DNA of 64,000 nt from Atopobium massiliense (GTDB taxonomy: Bacteria > Actinomycetota > Coriobacteriia > Coriobacteriales > Atopobiaceae). How positions within the stretch are numbered: the stretch's first letter is position 1; each line of letters opens with the position of its first letter. Positions 16,485 to 24,855 of this stretch are shown here, piece by piece. Under the pieces are notes generated by a model. The model was given only the letters and a program-made list of their open reading frames with translations. It ran no database searches and had not been told where the DNA came from. Position numbers and translations under genes: made by a program. The DNA lies in NCBI GenBank assembly GCA_900343135.1, contig OPYK01000005.1, positions 62,001 to 126,000 of the forward strand, in the 5' to 3' direction.

Positions 16485-16549
16485 GTGGTTGAGTGCCCAG
16501 GCATCATCCACAGCATACAAACACGTCATCTTACGAAGAAAGGCGCTAT

Positions 16550-17275
16550 ATGAAAGCTCCCATTGGTATTATTGGTGCTATGCAGGTAGAAGTTGAACTC
16601 CTGCAACAGCACATGACTAACGTCACTACAAAAACGATAAGCTCAATGACGTTTTACTGCGGCGAGCTTGCGGGCGCGCCCGTTGTTGTTGCGCAAAGTG
16701 GTGTTGGCAAAGTGAATGCGGCTATGTGTGCGCAGGTTATGGCAACAATTTTTTCGGTGGGTGCGTGCATTAACACGGGTATTGCTGGCTCACTTGCCCA
16801 CGATTTGCATGTGGGTGATATTGTTATTAGCACAGATGCAGTGTATCACGATGTTGATGTTACAAATTTGTCGTATAAGCCAGGTCAGCTACCCGACCTC
16901 GACACGCTGGCGTTTGCGGCAGATACTGCGTTGCGTGAGTGTGCTTATGGGGTGTGTTCGCGCTACGCGGCCGAGCATGGCCAGCGCTGCATTATAGGGC
17001 GCATTGCATCGGGCGATCAGTTTGTGTGTACGCGCGCACGCAAAGAGGCCATTGTGCAGGAGTTTGGTGCTGCGTGTTGCGAAATGGAAGGCGCTGCTAT
17101 TGGGCACGTGTGCTACCGCAACCAGGTGCCGTTTGTTGGTATTCGTACTATGTCGGATAGTGCTGATGAGGTGTCGAAACTCGACTATCCAAGCTTTGAG
17201 CGCACCTGCGCCTACGCAAACGCTGCGTGCATTGAAGAGATGCTGCGCGTAATGAATAGCGACGGTGTGGAATAA
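16550..17275 (+). CDS. mtnN: 5'-methylthioadenosine/S-adenosylhomocysteine nucleosidase
   Basis: 241 residues, PNP/UDP-phosphorylase superfamily. It hydrolyses methylthioadenosine and S-adenosylhomocysteine to adenine plus thioribose products, in methionine salvage and the methyl cycle. Recognised from the N-terminal GIIGAMQVEVE (Glu14 matching the catalytic Glu12 of the E. coli enzyme), NTGIAGS, the ribose-binding CEMEGAAI and the catalytic Asp in MSDSADE. The ATG at 16550 follows a GAAAGG ribosome site; the frame is open to 16493 but no ribosome site is seen there. It is convergent with the DegV gene. Confidence 0.93.
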   Translation: MKAPIGIIGAMQVEVELLQQHMTNVTTKTISSMTFYCGELAGAPVVVAQSGVGKVNAAMCAQVMATIFSVGACINTGIAGSLAHDLHVGDIVISTDAVYHDVDVTNLSYKPGQLPDLDTLAFAADTALRECAYGVCSRYAAEHGQRCIIGRIASGDQFVCTRARKEAIVQEFGAACCEMEGAAIGHVCYRNQVPFVGIRTMSDSADEVSKLDYPSFERTCAYANAACIEEMLRVMNSDGVE

Positions 17276-17321
17276 TTAGCGCGTGCGGCGCGCTGGCACG
17301 CAACAAACTAAGTTTTGCGCC

Positions 17322-18203
17322 TTACGCTTCGTGTTCCTTATCAAACGCTTTTTGAATGGCAACACCAACGAGCTCAGGTCCGGTGTGAACAAGCAGCTCA
17401 GCAGTAATGTCTACGTGGAACAGGTCTACCAATTGAGCAATGTTGGCATCAAAGCGGGTTTTAAACTGCTCAAAAATGTCGTCGTTAACAATAGATGTGC
17501 ACACGGCTATGCGACATGGTCCATACTCAGCGGCATATTTTTCGATAAGCTCGCCTAGGGTATCAAGTGCTCGCTGCCAACCACGCGCCTTTTTAGTCAT
17601 GGTGTATGCGCCTTCGGCATCGCAGGTAAGGATGGGTTTAATGTTGAGCACCTGGCTTACGCGATAGAGCGCCTTGTTAATGCGGCCACCCTTGTACACG
17701 TAGTCGAGCGTTTTTGCGCAGAAAAACACGTGCGTGTGTGTAACATATTTTTGCAGGTTGTTTTCCAGCTCGTCAAACGGCGTACCAGCTTCGATGAGCT
17801 CAACCGCGCGAGCAACCACAAGACCTGCCGCCATGCCAATAGAGCGCGTGTCAAACACAATGGTTTCAAAATCGGTCATTTGGTTGCACACAAGCTGCAT
17901 GGTTTCGTATGTTGCGGATAGTTTTGATGCAATAGTAATAAGAATGGCCTTTGTGTAGCCTTCTTTGCGCACTTCATCGAGGGTTTGTTGAATGCGATGA
18001 GGAGAGGGAAGTGACGTGGTAGGAATTTCTTGCTCAAAGCGCTTGATAATATCTGCTGGTTGAATGTCTACGCCACTTTCAAAGGTGGAGCCATCGGAAT
18101 AGCAAATGCGCAAGGGCACAATATGCACATTGTGCGCTTTGGCATATGCGCTTGTAACGTCGGTACCCGAATCGGTAATAACTGCAATTCGTTCGTTATT
18201 CAT
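17322..18203 (-). CDS. DegV family fatty-acid-binding protein
   Basis: 293 residues with the DegV/FakB fold. The N-terminal ITDSGTD phosphate/carboxylate-binding loop is followed by SxPSPHRIQ (the TSLPSPHRI segment) and the conserved RSIGMAAGL. The C-terminal domain includes YKGGRINK and HTGPELVGV. FakB proteins bind fatty acids for phosphorylation by FakA; no fakA is nearby, so function beyond lipid binding is inference. GGAGG precedes the ATG on the minus strand. Gap 18204-18345 separates it from nhaA upstream. Confidence 0.92.
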   Translation of the reverse strand: MNNERIAVITDSGTDVTSAYAKAHNVHIVPLRICYSDGSTFESGVDIQPADIIKRFEQEIPTTSLPSPHRIQQTLDEVRKEGYTKAILITIASKLSATYETMQLVCNQMTDFETIVFDTRSIGMAAGLVVARAVELIEAGTPFDELENNLQKYVTHTHVFFCAKTLDYVYKGGRINKALYRVSQVLNIKPILTCDAEGAYTMTKKARGWQRALDTLGELIEKYAAEYGPCRIAVCTSIVNDDIFEQFKTRFDANIAQLVDLFHVDITAELLVHTGPELVGVAIQKAFDKEHEA

Positions 18204-18345
18204 ATATCCTCCACTAAAAGTGATAGCCTGGTGCTATTTTCTCATGACTTGGGCAAGGCAAGGGCGGCTAGCGCACAATTCACAAATTATCTTGCACCCG
18301 AGTATGTATCCAGTACTTACACGCATGCGCACGTCACTAGATCTC

Positions 18346-19731
18346 TTAGTTGGTACTCAGTTTTTGCGCCACGCGTTTGCGATATGCTTTTGCGCGTGTT
18401 GATTGCGCTATACGTATAAACAAAATGCCGAGAATGCTTGCAGTAAATGAGCCCACAAGCACGGCAAACTTGGCCGCAAGTATTTCTTTTTCGCTTGAAA
18501 ATGCCAGCCCCGAAATAAGAATCGACATCGTAAAACCAAGCGCACCCATAATACCAACGCCAATAATTTGTACCCAGTCTACATGGTTGGGAAGTTTTGC
18601 AAAGCCAATTTTTACGAGGATAAAGGTAACAAGAATAATGCCCAGTGGCTTGCCGATAACAGCCCCTAAAAATACACCCTGGCTTACGCTGTCACATGCA
18701 AACTCAAGCACGTTTACATCTACCAGGCGAAGCTGCGCATTGCTAAACGCAAACAACGGCAAGATAACAAAGTTAACGGCAACTGAGATGTAGTGCTCCA
18801 TGCGCTGTAAGGGCGGGGTAATGCGGTGTACCACGTGCTCAATACGCTTTGCGGTTGCAGTGGCCTCGTGCTGACCCAAAATGTGTTCGTCACTTACGAG
18901 TGTGCCTTCGAGCTTATCAACCTGACCAGAAAGCCACATGTGCAAATGCGAAAAGTGAATGTCGCTTTTTGCCGGCAAGAAAAATGCCAGGATAACGCCT
19001 GATAACGTGGGGTGAATACCCGAGTTAAACATGCAAAACCACAGCGCTACACCAAGGATGAGGTAGGGTTTAGATGAGTAAATGCGACCGCGCGCACATG
19101 CCGCAAGCAGCACAATAACAATAAGCGTGGCGGCACACCAACTAATGTTGAGCGACTGTCCATAAAAAAGCGCCAGCACCACAATGGCAAGAAGGTCGTC
19201 GGCAATGGCAAGTGTTGAGAAAAACACTTTCGTTTCGGCGGCAATGCGCTTGCCCAAAAGCGACATAATGCCCAGCGCAAACGCGATGTCGGTGGCGATT
19301 GGAATTGCCCAGCCGTGTGCGGTTGGCGCGGGGTTAAGCAGTGTGTAAATGAGGGCCGGCGCGCATACGCCGCCTACTGCCGCAAGCATGGGAAGCATCG
19401 CCTGGCGCGGACGGCGCAGTTCGCCTACAACCATCTCGTATTTGAGCTCAATACCTACCAGCAAAAAGAATATCGACATAAGAAAGTCGTTGATAAAGGT
19501 TTCGAGCGGCATAAAAAGCCCAATCGTGCCAAACGAAATGCCAATGTGCATCGCGAACACTTTGTGTACGGGCTCAAAGAGCGCGGAGTTTGCCACAATG
19601 AGGGCTAAAAGCGCCGAACACACCATTACACCTGCAGCGATGGTACCGTTTGAGGTAATGTGTTCGAGGGTTGATTTTGCAATAAGACGCTCAACAATGG
19701 AGGATTTTTGGATTGACGTCTGTTTGGTCAT
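18346..19731 (-). CDS. nhaA: Na+/H+ antiporter NhaA
   Basis: 461-residue polytopic membrane protein. The NhaA core is clear: FFLLVGIELKYE, PIATDIAFALG and AIADDLLAIVV, with the paired Asp of the transport site, and the C-terminal GFTMSILI. A loop of about 55 residues with HMWLSGQVDKLE and an Ala/Glu stretch is inserted between the two halves, a common variation. It exports Na+ in exchange for protons and supports pH homeostasis. It is encoded alone on the minus strand. Confidence 0.95.
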   Translation of the reverse strand: MTKQTSIQKSSIVERLIAKSTLEHITSNGTIAAGVMVCSALLALIVANSALFEPVHKVFAMHIGISFGTIGLFMPLETFINDFLMSIFFLLVGIELKYEMVVGELRRPRQAMLPMLAAVGGVCAPALIYTLLNPAPTAHGWAIPIATDIAFALGIMSLLGKRIAAETKVFFSTLAIADDLLAIVVLALFYGQSLNISWCAATLIVIVLLAACARGRIYSSKPYLILGVALWFCMFNSGIHPTLSGVILAFFLPAKSDIHFSHLHMWLSGQVDKLEGTLVSDEHILGQHEATATAKRIEHVVHRITPPLQRMEHYISVAVNFVILPLFAFSNAQLRLVDVNVLEFACDSVSQGVFLGAVIGKPLGIILVTFILVKIGFAKLPNHVDWVQIIGVGIMGALGFTMSILISGLAFSSEKEILAAKFAVLVGSFTASILGILFIRIAQSTRAKAYRKRVAQKLSTN

Positions 19732-19921
19732 GAGGACATGGCCTTTCTCTTATGAGTATCGTTGATAGAGGGCACACACGTACATAGGGTAGCGCCCGCA
19801 GCGCCATGTACGTGCAGTATCAGTGTACCCACGCCGCGTGCACGACGGTTGTAGTTTGCATGCTAAACCATGGTTTGTCTACAATTGCGCTGTGCGCGCT
19901 TGCATTACTGGCCTTGCAGGC

Positions 19922-20254
19922 TTACTCTACACAGCCGTACACGTATCCCCAGCCGTGAGCAGTGATTATCGAATTTAAGTGGTCGCACAACACGCTGCGT
20001 TTATAGCTTCCACCAGGCAAAAGAGCAATTACTTCGCGCAAATCGTCTGACACATCGTCGATATCGGCGCGGCTTAACACGTCGAGTTTTGTAACGCTGC
20101 CCGACGGCTTGTGTGCAAACAGCTCGTCTACCACATGCTGCAGCTCGCCATAGTCTTGTGCTGCAATGCTGCCTGCCGGCGCCGCTGTATCGTGCGCGGC
20201 ATCGCTTGTTGGGCGCAGGTCTTGCAGACTTCTGTGCTGCAGATTAGTATTCAT
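19922..20254 (-). CDS. Hypothetical small protein
   Basis: 110 residues, acidic, soluble, no signal peptide. It has a low-complexity N-terminal third (Ala/Asp-rich). The ordered C-terminal half contains VTKLDVLSRADIDDVSDDL and LREVIALLPGGSYKR, which could form a small helical domain. I do not recognise the family. The start at 20254 is chosen because AAAGG lies seven bases upstream. It is divergent from the aminotransferase gene, sharing 20255-20375 as a promoter region. Confidence 0.65.
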   Translation of the reverse strand: MNTNLQHRSLQDLRPTSDAAHDTAAPAGSIAAQDYGELQHVVDELFAHKPSGSVTKLDVLSRADIDDVSDDLREVIALLPGGSYKRSVLCDHLNSIITAHGWGYVYGCVE

Positions 20255-20375
20255 GAGCAAACCTTTCTTACACACGGTGTAGCATACTAAGTAGATGTGT
20301 ATTTCATCTTAATGGGCTTTTACGTGCATGGAAGTGTATATACTAAACTCACATCTTTTACGAAAGGTAGCAACT

Positions 20376-21671
20376 ATGAATCGTCCTTATGCTCAGTGTT
20401 CATCTGAGGAGTTATGCCAGCTCTACAACGAGTGTTCGCGTCAATTCCAGGCGTTTTGTGATAAGCACCTTGCGCTTGATATGTCGCGCGGAAAACCATC
20501 GCCGCAGCAAACTGAGTTGTCGCGTGGGCTTCTTGCAACCTTGTGTGAGCCGGGCGAATTGTCGGATGCCGGCGTTGCCGCAGATAACTATGGCTGCCCC
20601 GACGGCCTGCCGCATTGTCGTGCGCTTGCCGCGCAAATTTTGGGCTGCGACGTGGCCAACACCATCGTGTGTGGCTCTTCGAGTTTGCAGCTTATGTACA
20701 ACTGTGTTGCCGAAAGTTTTATACATGGTCTTTCATCGCAAAAGCCTCTCTGCCTGCAGGAATCCTGCCGCTGGCTGTGCCCTGCGCCCGGCTACGATCG
20801 TCACTTTGCCATAACGGAGAGCTTTGGCTTTATTAACGAAGCTATTCCCATGCGCAACGGTGGTCTTGATATTGAGCTTATTTGTAAGCGTGTTGAAAGC
20901 GACCCAACCGTAAAGGGCATTTGGCTTAATCCCAAGTATCAAAATCCGCTGGGCTTTACGTTACGCGACGAGGACGTTCTTGCGCTTGCGCGTTTGCGTC
21001 CTGCCGCACCCGATTTTCGCATCTACTGGGACAACGCGTATGCGCTTCACACCTTTGGCGATACCGACACGCCACTTCTCAACATTTTTGATGCAATTTC
21101 GCAGGTTAATGGCGTTGTGCACGTGTTTGCCTTTGGCTCGTTTGCAAAAATTACGTTTCCGAGCTCGGCTATTGCCTACATGGCTGCTCACACAGCCGAT
21201 ATGCAGCAGCTGCGCCGCGCCTTTAACGTGCAGCGTGTAAGTCCCGAAAAGCTCTCGCAGCTGGCGCACGTGCGCTACTTTACGTCGCTCGACGACGTGT
21301 ATGCTCACATGAAAAAGCATGCAGCGTTGCTTAAGCCGCGTTTTGATATGGTTGAGCATACACTCTCTTCGCAGCTTGGAGGTTTGGGCATTGCCGAGTG
21401 GACGCATCCAACTGGTGGATATTTTGTGGGACTTACCGTAATGGAAGGCTGCGCGCGCAAGGTAGTAGAAACCATGCAGCAAGCAGGTGTTACGCTTACG
21501 GCTGCGGGTGCGTGCTGGCCATATGGCAAAGATCCCTTTGATGCAACTATTCGCCTTGCACCTACATATCCGCCGCTAGACGACCTTGCCTGTGCGCTTG
21601 ACATTTTGTGCTGCGTGGTAAAACTGGTAAGTTTACAAGCTCTTATGGAGCGTGCGAGCAACCCGGCGTAA
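20376..21671 (+). CDS. PLP-dependent aminotransferase, MocR-like/AspAT subgroup Ic
   Basis: 431 residues, fold-type I aminotransferase resembling the Aminotran_MocR family (proteins annotated as aspartate aminotransferase or putative GntR-less MocR domains). Visible elements are LDMSRGKPSPQQ near the start, the NPKYQNPLGFT loop, YWDNAYALHTF (Asp and Tyr contact PLP), and the lysine segment FGSFAKITFPSS in which the Lys should form the Schiff base. No DNA-binding domain is attached. GAAAGG precedes the ATG at 20376, with a TATACT -10-like element near 20337. Amino-acid substrate is not determined. Confidence 0.85.
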   Translation: MNRPYAQCSSEELCQLYNECSRQFQAFCDKHLALDMSRGKPSPQQTELSRGLLATLCEPGELSDAGVAADNYGCPDGLPHCRALAAQILGCDVANTIVCGSSSLQLMYNCVAESFIHGLSSQKPLCLQESCRWLCPAPGYDRHFAITESFGFINEAIPMRNGGLDIELICKRVESDPTVKGIWLNPKYQNPLGFTLRDEDVLALARLRPAAPDFRIYWDNAYALHTFGDTDTPLLNIFDAISQVNGVVHVFAFGSFAKITFPSSAIAYMAAHTADMQQLRRAFNVQRVSPEKLSQLAHVRYFTSLDDVYAHMKKHAALLKPRFDMVEHTLSSQLGGLGIAEWTHPTGGYFVGLTVMEGCARKVVETMQQAGVTLTAAGACWPYGKDPFDATIRLAPTYPPLDDLACALDILCCVVKLVSLQALMERASNPA

Positions 21672-21846
21672 AGGTTGCGCACATAACGAAGCCAACACAC
21701 GCATGCTACTCTCAATCAAATTCGCGCACGTGTATTATATACTGTAGTCTTGCGATACATAGGTGTTCGCCACCTGTTCGCAACGCAACGCAGGTGCCCT
21801 ACGTGCACACGCATGGCACCAACAGCAGATGATGAAAGGTAGAACT

Positions 21847-22755
21847 ATGGCGCTTAGAGCCTCAAAGAAACGTTCAGCTCGCACAAAACGTGCTGGTCAT
21901 TCACCTAAAAAGGCAGAAAACCAAAAACCAAAAACTGCCGAAGAGCTCAAAAAAGAGCGTAACAAAAAGCTGTTTGAAGCTGCCGTTGTTGCGTTTGGTG
22001 TGCTTATGGCATTGGGTATGATGTTGCCCGCCTTGGCGCCTATTTTTTCTCATCAACAGCAAGAAAATGCACGTAATGAGGCAAAAGAGCAGGCCAAAAA
22101 GCAGCAGGAACAAGACGAAAAAGATGCTGAAGCTGCAAGCGACCAATCAGATGATAAAAACGACCCGGATAGCATGTATAAAAAATCGGTTGACAAGCTT
22201 ACGAAAACGCTTAAGGATGATCCGAACAACTTGCCTGCGCTGCTTAACCTGGCAGCTGTGTATGCTGGAGCAGGTGAGCGCAAGCTTTCGGATGCAGGTA
22301 CCGATGCCGAAAAAATGAAAGAGGCTCTTGGCATTTTGCAAAAATCGCTTGATACCTATGATGCATACCTCAAGATTAACGACTCACCAGCAGCACGCGT
22401 GAATCGCTGCATGGTGCTGTATGCTATGAGGGATTTTGATAAGGCACAGCAAGGTTTGCAAGACGTGTTAAACCAGCATGAGTCGTACCCGCCAGCGCTG
22501 CTTAATTTGGGTATTATCGCCATGCAAAAACAAGATTATGACGGAGCAGAAAACTACTTTAACCAGGCAAAACAGGCTGATGGAAACGGTGAGTATGGTG
22601 TTGCGCGCGCCGCGGATGCGTATTTGCTGCGTCTAAACGATGCTAAGAACAAAAAAGATGGCAAGGCAAGCGGCGATGGAGCGGGCTCGCAGGATGCATC
22701 GGGCGGAACACAGGAAAACCCAACCAACCCGCTACAAAATTCGACGCATAAGTAA
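21847..22755 (+). CDS. Membrane-anchored TPR protein
   Basis: 302 residues. A highly basic cytoplasmic N-terminus (Arg/Lys-rich, residues 1-55) leads to one transmembrane helix (about 58-78, VVAFGVLMALGMMLPALAP). A charged Gln/Glu/Lys linker follows, then at least three tetratricopeptide-like repeats (LTKTLKDDPNNLPALLNLA; YPPALLNLGIIAMQKQDYD) and a Gly/Ser/Asp-rich tail. TPRs scaffold protein contacts on the outer face. It lies directly before the STAS/Tat cluster and may be co-transcribed with it. Function is not known. Confidence 0.8.
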   Translation: MALRASKKRSARTKRAGHSPKKAENQKPKTAEELKKERNKKLFEAAVVAFGVLMALGMMLPALAPIFSHQQQENARNEAKEQAKKQQEQDEKDAEAASDQSDDKNDPDSMYKKSVDKLTKTLKDDPNNLPALLNLAAVYAGAGERKLSDAGTDAEKMKEALGILQKSLDTYDAYLKINDSPAARVNRCMVLYAMRDFDKAQQGLQDVLNQHESYPPALLNLGIIAMQKQDYDGAENYFNQAKQADGNGEYGVARAADAYLLRLNDAKNKKDGKASGDGAGSQDASGGTQENPTNPLQNSTHK

Positions 22756-22757
22756 TC

Positions 22758-22833
22758 GCGCACGTGAGCGCACGTGAGCGCACGCAACGCGTATACCAGC
22801 GCGTATGCTAGCGCGTACACCAGCACGTATACA
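22758..22833. repeat. Two families of short tandem repeats between TPR and STAS genes
   Basis: First, GCGCACGTGA occurs at 22758-22767 and 22768-22777 with a partial third copy to 22784. Then four 12-bp units follow (22786-22797, 22798-22809, 22810-22821, 22822-22833) of the form AGCGCGTAtacC with drift. The array ends just before the ribosome site of the STAS gene. Confidence 0.75.
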
Positions 22834-22847
22834 GGAATGGAGCGTAT

Positions 22848-23165
22848 ATGTCACTTGCAATTAAGACGCATACCGAAGGTGCCCAAGCGCACGTTATTGT
22901 TGAGGGTGAAGTTGATGTAAGCTGCGCCGCGCAGCTTCGCGAGCAGCTAACTGCTGCGCTTTCATCTGAGGCTACAGAAGTTGTTGTTGATGTTTCTGCT
23001 ATGAGCTACATCGATTCGACGGGTATTGGTGTGCTTATGGGCGCAGTGCATCACGCGCAAACGTCTCATAAAACGCTACGTGTTGCGCACCCGCAAAAAA
23101 ATGTAACACGCGTTTTTGCGATGCTTGGCATATCGGACGAGCTTGGCATAAACGAAGCGCGATAG
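22848..23165 (+). CDS. STAS domain anti-sigma factor antagonist
   Basis: 105 residues, a single STAS domain like SpoIIAA/RsbV. The phosphorylatable serine motif is YIDSTGIGVL (Ser57). Such proteins sequester an anti-sigma kinase when unphosphorylated; no kinase is present in the window. GGAG precedes the ATG by seven bases. Only ten bases separate it from tatA, so the two are probably co-transcribed, although a functional link is not implied. Confidence 0.9.
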   Translation: MSLAIKTHTEGAQAHVIVEGEVDVSCAAQLREQLTAALSSEATEVVVDVSAMSYIDSTGIGVLMGAVHHAQTSHKTLRVAHPQKNVTRVFAMLGISDELGINEAR

Positions 23166-23175
23166 GGGGCATGTT

Positions 23176-23964
23176 GTGTTTGGTATTAGCGAAACAGAGC
23201 TTGTTCTTATAGTATTGTTTGGATTCTTGCTTTTTGGACCCGACAAATTGCCTGGTATGGGGCGTACTATTGGCCGTATGCTTAAGCAATTTCGTGAAGC
23301 TCAAGAAGACTTTACCGAAGTTGTGCAAAACGAAGTTATGGATCCGTTTCACGATGCCGTAAATCAGGGCTCTAACGAAGATGCACAAAAAGAGGCAGAA
23401 AAACGCACACATGCGCTCGATTTAGATGCCGACGACGAAGACGCCGCTGAGCCAGCGGCAAAGCGTGAAACATTTGCTGAGCGTCGTGCGCGTCTTGAGA
23501 AAGAAAAGCGTGAAAAAGAGGAGCGCGAAAAGCGCGAGAAGGAAGCACGCGAAGCAGAAGCGCACAAGAAGGAAGCTGCTGGTGCTGCGGCTGATGGCGC
23601 TGACGGTAGCGCGGCTGATAGTGCTGCGGCTGATAGTGACAAAGCTACTGGTACGAATGCTGGTACAGACGCTGGCGCAGATGCTGGAACAGACGCTGCA
23701 ACGGCGAACGACACTGCCGCGGCTCGTGCTGCTCAGCCTTCTGCCGAACAGAACTCAAACGCAGCTGAACCTGCAGCTGCAGCTGCTCCCGTACACGAAC
23801 CAGAGCCTGCACCTACAAGCGCTCAAGCGCTCTACCAGCTAAAACCGCATTCAACCTATGCCGAAAGCGCGGCTGCAAAAGAAGAGTACACGCCGCAGCT
23901 TGAAACACCCGCAGCTGAGCCTGCGCACACACATGCACCTAAGGAGGACAGCTCATGCCAATAG
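23176..23964 (+). CDS. tatA: Sec-independent translocase protein TatA/TatB family
   Basis: 262 residues. The TatA/B signature is at the N-terminus: FGISETELVLIVLFGFLLFGP (a short transmembrane helix then the FGPxxLP hinge) and an amphipathic helix (MGRTIGRMLKQFREAQEDF). The remaining 200 residues are a charged coiled coil and Ala/Asp/Thr-rich low-complexity tail, much longer than normal TatA (about 60-90). GTG start at 23176 after a GGGGG box. It may serve both TatA and TatB roles, since no second member is seen. It overlaps tatC by ten bases. Confidence 0.9.
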   Translation: MFGISETELVLIVLFGFLLFGPDKLPGMGRTIGRMLKQFREAQEDFTEVVQNEVMDPFHDAVNQGSNEDAQKEAEKRTHALDLDADDEDAAEPAAKRETFAERRARLEKEKREKEEREKREKEAREAEAHKKEAAGAAADGADGSAADSAAADSDKATGTNAGTDAGADAGTDAATANDTAAARAAQPSAEQNSNAAEPAAAAAPVHEPEPAPTSAQALYQLKPHSTYAESAAAKEEYTPQLETPAAEPAHTHAPKEDSSCQ

Positions 23965-24740
23965 GTCCAGCCCGCATGCCCTTAATGGATCATCTGGGAG
24001 AATTACGTCGCCGTTTAACGATTATTGTGGTTTCGGTTATTGCTACCGCACTTGTTGTGTATGCTGCTACGCCCGTGCTTATCGACATTATGATGGACCC
24101 CATCCAAAGCGTTCTGCCCGAAGGCTCGCGCCTTATGGTTCTTACGGTGCTGGGCGGTTTTACCATTCGTTTTAAGGTGGCAATGTTCTTTGGTGTTATC
24201 ATTTCGGCACCTATCATTATCTGGGAAGTTATGGGATTTTTCCTGCCGGCGCTTAAGCCGCGCGAGCAAAAATGGGTAGTGCCCACTGTTGCCGCCATGG
24301 TGTCTTTGTTCATCTTTGGCATGGTATTTTGCTACGTTGTTATTCAGCAAGCAGCACTTGGCTGGATGATTGACCAAATTACCGATTTCGCTACCGTTGC
24401 ACCCGACGCCGAAGATTATCTCAACATTATTATGCTGCTCGAAATTGGCTTTGGCTTTGCCTTTCAGCTGCCGCTTGTTATTTTCTACCTGTCAATTTTC
24501 CACTTGGTTCCCTACAAAGTGTTTCGTCAGCAATGGCGTCTTATCTATGTGGGATTGCTTATTATTTCGAGTGTTGTTACGCCCGATGCATCGCCTGTAA
24601 CCATGATTCTTATGTTTGCGGCGCTTGTATCGCTCTACGAAATTGCTCTTGCGGTTGCGCGCTATATTCTTATTGCGCAGCACGGCAAGGCATCACTTAG
24701 CTGGACTCGCGAAGAGTATAGTGAGCACCTAAACAACTAG
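23955..24740 (+). CDS. tatC: Twin-arginine translocase subunit TatC
   Basis: 261 residues, six predicted membrane helices. Recognised by the N-terminal MPLMDHLGELRRRL (the signal-recognition segment) and by the loop FFLPALKPREQKW. It recognises RR signal peptides and forms the core receptor. AAGGAGG nine bases upstream lies inside the end of tatA, giving tight coupling. A likely client is the lipoprotein encoded at 6194-7192. Confidence 0.96.
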   Translation: MPIGPARMPLMDHLGELRRRLTIIVVSVIATALVVYAATPVLIDIMMDPIQSVLPEGSRLMVLTVLGGFTIRFKVAMFFGVIISAPIIIWEVMGFFLPALKPREQKWVVPTVAAMVSLFIFGMVFCYVVIQQAALGWMIDQITDFATVAPDAEDYLNIIMLLEIGFGFAFQLPLVIFYLSIFHLVPYKVFRQQWRLIYVGLLIISSVVTPDASPVTMILMFAALVSLYEIALAVARYILIAQHGKASLSWTREEYSEHLNN

Positions 24741-24855
24741 CACCTACGCTCGAAGGCTCGTTGTACGTACAACCGCGCACGCCAGCATATGTACCATACG
24801 TACGACATACTACACACGCGCTTACCAAAGCAGATATCTTGTATAGGGGTTTTAC

